This document shows positions 58,349 through 64,000 of a stretch of DNA of 64,000 nucleotides, in pieces; positions within the stretch are counted from its first letter, which is position 1; each line of letters begins with the position of its first letter. Source of the DNA: JALYNX01 sp963746905 (GTDB lineage Bacteria > Actinomycetota > Acidimicrobiia > Spongiisociales > ZC4RG35); assembly GCA_963746905.1 (NCBI GenBank), contig CAVVCY010000001.1, forward strand, positions 342,941 to 406,940, given 5' to 3'. The notes beneath the pieces are model-generated. The model worked only from the letters and a program-made list of their open reading frames with translations. It was not told the DNA's origin and did not search any database. The position numbers and the translations under genes are program-made.

Positions 58349-60412
58349 ATGTACGGGATCGTCGAGCTCGGGGGCACCAAGAGCCTGGTTGGATTTGGCA
58401 CTTCGGCCGACGACATCAACGATGTGCTCCGGGTCGCCACCACGACGCCCGACGAGACGCTGGGCCAGCTTGTCGCCCATCTACAGACCCGAGCCGACGA
58501 GCTGACTGGCCTGGGGATCGTCTCTTTCGGGCCTCTCGAGCTGCGCTCCGACCACCCTGGCTACGGGCACATCACCAACACCACCAAACCGGGATGGTCG
58601 GGAGCTTCGATCCTCGAGCCCTTTCTCGATGCATTCGACCTGGAGGTGGGGCTGGACACCGATGTCAACGGCGCCGCTCTCGGCGAGGGCCGATGGGGGG
58701 CGGCTCGAGGGTTGGAGAGTTACGTCTATCTCACCGTGGGGACCGGGATCGGCGGGGGAGCTGTTTCCGGCAGTCGTCTGGTCAGCGGGGCCTTCCACCC
58801 GGAGATGGGCCACGTGGTCGTCAACGCCCACCCGAACGACGACTTCGAGGGACTATGCCCTTATCACTTTTCCTGTCTCGAAGGCATGGCCAGCGGGCCG
58901 GCGATTCAGGCGAGATACGGGGTGCGGGCACCCGATCTGGGAGACCAGATGGGAGAGGCAGTCGAACTGGTCGGTTTCTACGTCGCCCAGGGGATCCGTG
59001 ACATCGTCTACATCCTCAGCCCGCAACGCGTGGTTGTCGGTGGTGGCGTTTCCAAGCTGCCCGGCTTCATCGACTCGATAGAGACCCACCTCAGCGAGCA
59101 ACTCGCCGACTACCCGGGTCATTCGGAGCACGGGTCGGGATTCGTCGTGCTTCCGGCACTGGGTGACCTCTCGGGCCTCTCCGGCGCCGTAGTGCTCGCC
59201 GAGACGGGCTCTCGGCCTGAGATGGGAACTCCCCATCTCCAGATTCGCCCGGGCAACCCGGACTTCCTCGATCTTCCGTGGGCAGACCCGGTCGAGGAGT
59301 GGGGCTCCGAACGCCTGGTTGAGATGCCTACCGGAGTCCATCGCCACCCGGTCGTGTTCGTCGCCTACGACGAGGGGGTGTACGCCATCAAGGAGCTGCC
59401 GCGGCGACGGGCAGCCTCCGAGTTCTCCGTGCTCCGATCTCTCGAGGAACGAACTGCGGTGGCAGCCACCCCCGCCGGTCTGGTCTCCAGGGACTGGCTG
59501 GAGCACGGGGCGGAGCAGGGCGGGGCGGTGATCACCAGATACGTTGAGCACTCGTTCCCCTACCGGCACCTGGTGAGCGGCCCGGGGTTCGGCCGGCGCC
59601 GGGGCCAGCTGCTCGACGCCATTGCCGGCCTCCTGGTCGAGCTCCACCTCGCCGGGTGCTTCTGGGGCGACTGCTCGCTCTCCAACGTCCTCTATCGCTA
59701 CGACGCCGGTGCGATCGAGGCGATCATGATCGACGCCGAGACCTCCGAGCTGCATCCAGGGCTCTCCGACGGACAGCGCGCCCAGGACCTGGAGATCATG
59801 AAGGAGAACCTGGCCGGTGAGATGGCAGACATCGCCGCAGAGCACGAGCTGGATCTCGACGAGGCGGATCTCGGGCTCGGGGATGGGGTCGAAGAGCGTT
59901 ACAACGCACTCTGGTTCGAGTTGGACCAGGACCTGGTCATCTCCTCGAGTGAGCGGTACCTGATCCGCAAGCGGATAGCCCGTCTCAACGAGTTGGGGTT
60001 CTCCGTCGACGACGTCGACCTGGCTCCGGTTGGGGGTGATGACCGGGTCAGGATGAGGGTCCGGGTGGGGGGCCGCACCTTTCACAGTCAGCGCCTGCGC
60101 GAGTTGACCGGGATCGAAGCCTCGGAGAATCAATCCCGCCACATCCTCAGCGATCTGAACTACTTCATCGCCAAGTCGAACACCAAGTCGGCCACCGGAA
60201 AGACAGTCGCCGTGATGTCATGGATCACGACCTGCTTCGAGCCTCTGACGGCCCGCGTCGCCGAAGTGTGGCAGGGCGATCCGATCCAGGGCTTCTGCGA
60301 CCTGCTCCAGTTCCGGCTCTCGGTTGCCACCGAGCGCGGCTCCGACGTTCCCAACGACGAGGCGTTCCGTTTGTGGTCCGATGCCGGGTTCCCGGGATTC
60401 CCGGTGCGCTGA
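58349..60412 (+). CDS. ROK-family sugar kinase continuous with a DUF4032-like domain
   Basis: 687 residues from ATG 58349; the open frame begins at 58205 inside the ilv leader but that start is implausible. Seen: ROK kinase, about residues 1-295 (IVELGGTKSLVGFG, LTVGTGIGGGAVSG, HPEMGHVVVNAHP, a zinc-site CPYHFSCLEGMASGPA), typical of fructokinases. From about residue 305 (LDLPWADPVEEWGSERLVEM) it follows the actinobacterial DUF4032/LPS-kinase-like fold (ELHLAGCFWGDCSLSNVLYR as an HxD-like loop with CWGDCSLSN). ROK would phosphorylate fructose or glucose. The join may be a true fusion or a lost stop (see findings). Confidence 0.8.
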   Translation: MYGIVELGGTKSLVGFGTSADDINDVLRVATTTPDETLGQLVAHLQTRADELTGLGIVSFGPLELRSDHPGYGHITNTTKPGWSGASILEPFLDAFDLEVGLDTDVNGAALGEGRWGAARGLESYVYLTVGTGIGGGAVSGSRLVSGAFHPEMGHVVVNAHPNDDFEGLCPYHFSCLEGMASGPAIQARYGVRAPDLGDQMGEAVELVGFYVAQGIRDIVYILSPQRVVVGGGVSKLPGFIDSIETHLSEQLADYPGHSEHGSGFVVLPALGDLSGLSGAVVLAETGSRPEMGTPHLQIRPGNPDFLDLPWADPVEEWGSERLVEMPTGVHRHPVVFVAYDEGVYAIKELPRRRAASEFSVLRSLEERTAVAATPAGLVSRDWLEHGAEQGGAVITRYVEHSFPYRHLVSGPGFGRRRGQLLDAIAGLLVELHLAGCFWGDCSLSNVLYRYDAGAIEAIMIDAETSELHPGLSDGQRAQDLEIMKENLAGEMADIAAEHELDLDEADLGLGDGVEERYNALWFELDQDLVISSSERYLIRKRIARLNELGFSVDDVDLAPVGGDDRVRMRVRVGGRTFHSQRLRELTGIEASENQSRHILSDLNYFIAKSNTKSATGKTVAVMSWITTCFEPLTARVAEVWQGDPIQGFCDLLQFRLSVATERGSDVPNDEAFRLWSDAGFPGFPVR

Positions 60413-60417
60413 TTGGG

Positions 60418-61437
60418 CTAGATGGTCTTGGTCACCTTGTTCAGCCCGCGTGGCTGCTCGGGATCGAGCCCTTTGGCCCGTGTCAGGTGATAGGCGAAGA
60501 GCTGGCCGGCAACTATCGCCGGCACCGGAGTCAGCCACTCGTCGACATCGCCAGCCAGGGTGATGTGGCTGCCTTCGAGGTCGCTCAACGCCGGGTCGTC
60601 GCTGATCGTCAAGAGGCGGGCTCCCGAGGCGGCGGCTCGCTCCAGGACCTCGGAGACCTCAGAGTGCGCCGGGCCGCGCATGCTGACTGCCAGGACCGGG
60701 TAGCCGGGCTCGACCACCGCCACCGGGCCGTGGAGAAAGTCAGCAGTTGAGAACGGCTGGGCCACGACTTGTGTCAGTTCCTGGAGTTTGAGGGCGAGCT
60801 CGAATGCGGTGGCGTGGTTGAAGCCCCGCCCGAGCACGGCGCAGTGCTCGATGTCGACGAACTTGCGCGCCTCGGCTTCGATCTCAGCCTCGATGCCGAG
60901 CACGGCTGTCACCGAGGCCGGCAAGGTGTCGATGCCGCCGTCGTCGGGGTCGATGGCGGTCGAGATCAAGGCAATCGTGACCAGGGTCGAGGTGTAGGTC
61001 TTGGTGGCCGCCACCGCCTTCTCGTCCCCGGCGACCAGGTCGACGATCACATCTGCGGTCCCGGCTAGCGGCGAACCCGGGTCGTTGGTGATGGCGACGG
61101 TGGGCCGCCCCTGGCTCCGGGCCTCATCGAGGACCGAAACGATGTCGGGTGACTGCCCGCTTTGCGAGATGCCGATGACCAATGCATCGGTAAGGGCTGG
61201 CGGGCGGTCGTAGATCGAGAACAAGGAGGGGGTGGTCAACCCAACGGATAGCCCGTTGCGGGTTCCCCAGGCGTACTGCGCATACCGCGCCGCGTTGTCC
61301 GAGGTGCCACGTGCCGCGATGACGGCGTGGGTGCATCCGGCGACGAGGTCGGCGACCTGTCGCGTGCTCTCACGATTGGCTTCGACAGCCCTGGCGATGA
61401 CAGCAGGCTGCTCCCTGATCTCGTCGATCAACCCCAC
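60418..61437 (-). CDS. SIS-domain glucosamine-6-phosphate deaminase (NagB-II type)
   Basis: 339 residues from GTG at 61437, preceded by GAGGGG; a longer open frame runs into nagA. Seen: first SIS domain (AVIAARGTSDNAARYAQYAW, VIGISQSGQSPDIVSVLDEA, VAITNDPGSPLAGTADV, EKAVAATKTYTSTL) and second (AVLGRGFNHATAFELALKLQE, STADFLHGPVAVVE). It matches the isomerase half of GlmS without the glutaminase domain. In nag gene sets such proteins deaminate glucosamine 6-phosphate to fructose 6-phosphate. It overlaps nagA and is the last gene of the set. Confidence 0.85.
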   Translation of the reverse strand: MGLIDEIREQPAVIARAVEANRESTRQVADLVAGCTHAVIAARGTSDNAARYAQYAWGTRNGLSVGLTTPSLFSIYDRPPALTDALVIGISQSGQSPDIVSVLDEARSQGRPTVAITNDPGSPLAGTADVIVDLVAGDEKAVAATKTYTSTLVTIALISTAIDPDDGGIDTLPASVTAVLGIEAEIEAEARKFVDIEHCAVLGRGFNHATAFELALKLQELTQVVAQPFSTADFLHGPVAVVEPGYPVLAVSMRGPAHSEVSEVLERAAASGARLLTISDDPALSDLEGSHITLAGDVDEWLTPVPAIVAGQLFAYHLTRAKGLDPEQPRGLNKVTKTI

Positions 61438-61439
61438 CG

Positions 61440-62569
61440 TCAGGTCGCCCCTCGCTGGAATGCCACATTTCCTGACACCAGGGTCATCACGACTCTTTGG
61501 TGCCCATCGAGGACCGTCAGGTCGGCCCGTCTTCCGGTGCGGATGGCGCCGCGATCGGTGAGACTCAAGAGATTGGCTGGCGTGACGGTCGCGCACCGGA
61601 CGGCCTGGGCGAATGTTGCGTCGGTCCAGGCCTCGAGGTTGGAGACTGCCCTATCCATGGTGAGAGTGCTTCCTGCCAGCTTGCCCTCGGCCGTCCTCGG
61701 CCCTTCGCTCCCGACGGTGACTTCACCATCGCCGAGCCGGTAGGTGCCGGCTCCCAGGCCGGCGGCCTGCATCGCGTCGGTGACCAGGATCATCCGGTCG
61801 GGGCCGAGAAGTTGCCATGCCAGCTGAACCGTTCCCGGATGGCTGTGCACGCCGTCGACTATCAGCCCGCACGGCCGATTGGAGATGAGTGCGGCCCCGA
61901 CCATGCCCGGGTCGCGGTGATGAAACTGGCTCATCTGGTTGAAGAGATGGGTGACCGACTTCCACGAGCCGTCGAGGGCCGCAGCTGCGGCCTCAAAGCC
62001 GGCAGCGGTGTGGCCGGCCGCCACCAGCACTCCCGAAGCATCGAGCATCGCTGCAACTTCTGGAGCGCCTTCCAGCTCGGGGGCGATCGTCAGCATCCGG
62101 ACCACACCTGAGTCGGGCCCACCTCGCGGCGATGTCAGGGTCGGGGAGTCTCAGGTAGTCGAGGTCGTGGGCGCCTCGATACTCCGGAGAGATCCACGGT
62201 CCCTCGACATGGGCGCCCAGGACCTCGGCACCCGAATAGCCGGCTGGCGGCCCTTGCGTGAGAACCTCTATTGCCCGGTCGATCACCTCGTACGGGCTAC
62301 TCACGATTGTGGGGACGAACGACGGTGACGCCGGTCTCGGGCAAGCGTTCGCCCACCTTCCAGATCGATTCCGGTTCGCTGGTGAAATCATGGCCCCACC
62401 CACCGTTGATCTGGATGTCGATGAGCCCGGGGATCACCGTCGCCCCCTCGACCTCGATCATCCGGCTTCCGGCGACCTCGCCCAAGACGAGGAGCCCATC
62501 GGAGACACTGATGTCGGTTTGAACCAGGCCGTCAGGGGTGAGGGCCTTGGCTCCTCGGAGGGTGATCAC
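61440..62569 (-). CDS. nagA: N-acetylglucosamine-6-phosphate deacetylase, two frameshifts
   Basis: Begins GTG at 62569. Seen in three frames: ATVIPGLIDIQINGGWGHDF; then FVPTIVSSPYEVIDRAIEVL, GAHVEGPWISPEYRGAHD; then MLTIAPELEGAPEVAAML, AAGHTAAGFEAAAAAL, HLFNQMSQFHHRDPGMVGAA, VDGVHSHPGTVQLAW and AVTPANLL-type end (TVTPANLLSLTDRGAIRTG). An extra base at 62323 and another indel at about 62110-62125 break the frame. The enzyme makes glucosamine 6-phosphate. Metal-site histidines are preserved across frames. Confidence 0.85.
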
Positions 62570-64000
62570 CGGATCAACCCGTGTCCTGTCGGGTAGAGGT
62601 CCGGGATGGCGGCCGGGAGGCGTCCGGGGAACCCGGATCGCCCAAACAAGGCAGAGGCAACCGCGTCCATCGACGGCTGATGCGAGCTGTAGGTGCAGAT
62701 ATGGGTCTGGGAGCCGGGGTAAGAGGCCAGGTCGAACGGGGTGCGCAGGGCGATTGTCACCACCGGCTTGCCCGTCGCCAGCAGGGCTTGGACCAGGGCG
62801 GCCTGACCAGGGGTTGCAGTCACCGTGCCCACCACGACCAGGTCGTGGGAATTGGCAGCGTCAACTGCCGCTGCGATGTCGTTTTGCTCGGGGTGATGTG
62901 GGTAGACGATCTCGGTGACCGAGGGATGCTGGGAGCGGAGAGCAGTCGCCAGGCCTCCCTTGTAGAGGGCCGTGGTGTCCGCCGGGGTGACGTTGGAGGG
63001 TTGAGGCTCGAGAGACAGCACACCGGGAATCGGCCGACAGCTTGGAGCGGAAGCAGCCCTGCCTCTTCGCGGACGAGGGTTATCGATCGAAGTGCCAGCT
63101 CCGAAGCGAGATGTTGATGTTCGGCCGAGCCCACCAGGTCGGGATCACCGGGAGAGATCTCCAGTGATGACCGGAGTTTCTCGATCCGGGCCCTGGAAGT
63201 GGCCAGGGTGCTCTCGGGGATCAAGCCACGGGAGAAGCCCTTGTCGAGTGCGACTCTGACCCGCTCTTGGAGGTCGGGGTCTGGCATGCAGAGGAGGAGG
63301 TCCACCCCGGCGCGCATCATCGCGATGATCTCAACCACCTGCGACGGCCCCTGATCGAGAGCTCCCATATCCAGGGCGTCGGTGATGATCACGCCGTCGT
63401 ATCCCATCTCGGCCGAGGAGGAAGCCGTCCATTCCCTTCTCGGTGGCCCCAATCGGGATCTCCCTGCTTCCAGTGATGGCCGGAACGACGTAATGCCCGA
63501 TCATCACCAGGCGGGCACCGGCCTGGAACGCCGCCTTGAAAGGCGCCAACTCGACTGCATCGAGACGCTCTCGGTCGAGATCGAGGAGCGGCAGCTGATA
63601 GTGGGGATCGACCATGGCCTCGCCCTTGCCCGGGAAGTGTTTCACCGTGGGCAGAACGCCGGCCGAGATGAAGCCCTCCACCGAGGCTGCGATCATCGTG
63701 GCCACCGTGGTCGGGTCATCGCCGAAGGAGCGGATGCCCAGGGACGGATTGCCGGCCTGGCTGGCGACATCGGCGCACGGGGCATAGTTGACGTTGACGC
63801 CGACGGCCCGCATCTCGCGGCCCATTGCCTGGGTGACTCGAAACACCAGGTCGTGGTCGCCGGTGGCGCCCAATGCCATGTTCCCCGCGAACGGCGTGGA
63901 GCCGGTGATTCCGAGCAGCTGGCCGCCCTCTGGTCGGCGGCGATCAGCAGGGGCAGCTCGGCCGAGTTTTCGCTTTGCAACCTCGCGGTCAACTCTGCGG
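62566..64000 (-). CDS. nagZ: Beta-N-acetylglucosaminidase NagZ-like (GH3), partial, three frameshifts
   Basis: The gene continues past the window edge; its end overlaps the nagA GTG by four bases. Seen: LIAADQ (then EGGQLLGITGST after restoring one G at about 63930), GREMRAVGVNVNYAPCADVA, VLPTVKHFPGKGEAMVDPHY, MGYDGVIITDALDMGAL, LHPLQ-like GLLPLQAVGR, then a C-terminal domain with VTATPGQAALVQALLATGKP. Indels lie near 63930, 63410 and 63025. GH3 NagZ enzymes release GlcNAc from peptidoglycan fragments. The extra C-terminal domain of about 180 residues is typical of the longer secreted or actinobacterial GH3 type. Confidence 0.83.

Overview
The window is high-GC bacterial DNA from an actinobacterium, most likely a deep-branching class such as Acidimicrobiia. 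This is inferred from a BldD-like regulator, an unfused hrcA-dnaJ-rsmE-phoH-ybeY-era-recO-uppS-glyS run, abundant GTG/TTG starts and TTT/TTE-rich lipoprotein linkers. Species cannot be named from the sequence alone. No rRNA, CRISPR array, insertion sequence or integrase was seen.

Layout. 1-26 kb is a dense, mostly plus-strand housekeeping block: leuS 3' end, a small HELVH metalloprotein, PPK2, comEA-comEC, a dihydropteroate-synthase-like gene, holA, rpsT, lepA, hemW, hrcA, dnaJ, rsmE, a BldD-like regulator, phoH, a 7TM-HD phosphodiesterase, ybeY, a CBS-domain exporter-like gene, era, a pterin dehydratase, recO, uppS, glyS, a YceI-like protein, dnaG and the principal sigma factor. Genes often overlap by 4 bases or are a few bases apart.

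26.5-43.4 kb is an accessory island built on tRNA-Asn. The intact tRNA (26563-26635) is followed by four partial copies of its 3' half, each beginning at the anticodon stem and each preceded by a conserved ~125-base arm carrying tandem TGTGTAGCC-type repeats. They divide the region into cassettes: (1) one small membrane protein; (2) an ECF sigma factor with a membrane-anchored partner; (3) a LacI-controlled sugar ABC/sucrose-phosphorylase-like operon plus, behind a further solitary arm, an adenylate-cyclase/TolB-like/TPR protein; (4) a second ECF sigma factor with duplicated, partly decayed lipoprotein genes. No recombinase gene lies in the island. This is the most unusual thing in the window.

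43.4-50.5 kb holds small chromosomal accessory genes: three secreted or membrane proteins with a third ECF sigma factor paralogous to the one in cassette 2, a GNAT-like protein, an NTF2-like protein, RidA and several small unknowns.

50.5-58.3 kb is amino acid biosynthesis: chorismate mutase, prephenate dehydratase-ACT joined to DAHP synthase, then on the minus strand ilvB-ilvN-(LeuA-subdomain-like small ORF)-leuB-leuC-leuD. The ilvB leader has a promoter, a 14-residue branched-chain-rich leader peptide and an intrinsic terminator, which is a classic attenuator.

58.3-64 kb has a ROK sugar kinase continuous with a DUF4032-like domain, and a minus-strand nagZ-nagA-NagB-II-type amino-sugar recycling set. 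Between 50.8 and 64 kb several core genes are interrupted by single-base frameshifts (prephenate dehydratase, leuB, nagA twice, nagZ three times). That clustering points to sequence or assembly errors at least as much as to real gene decay.
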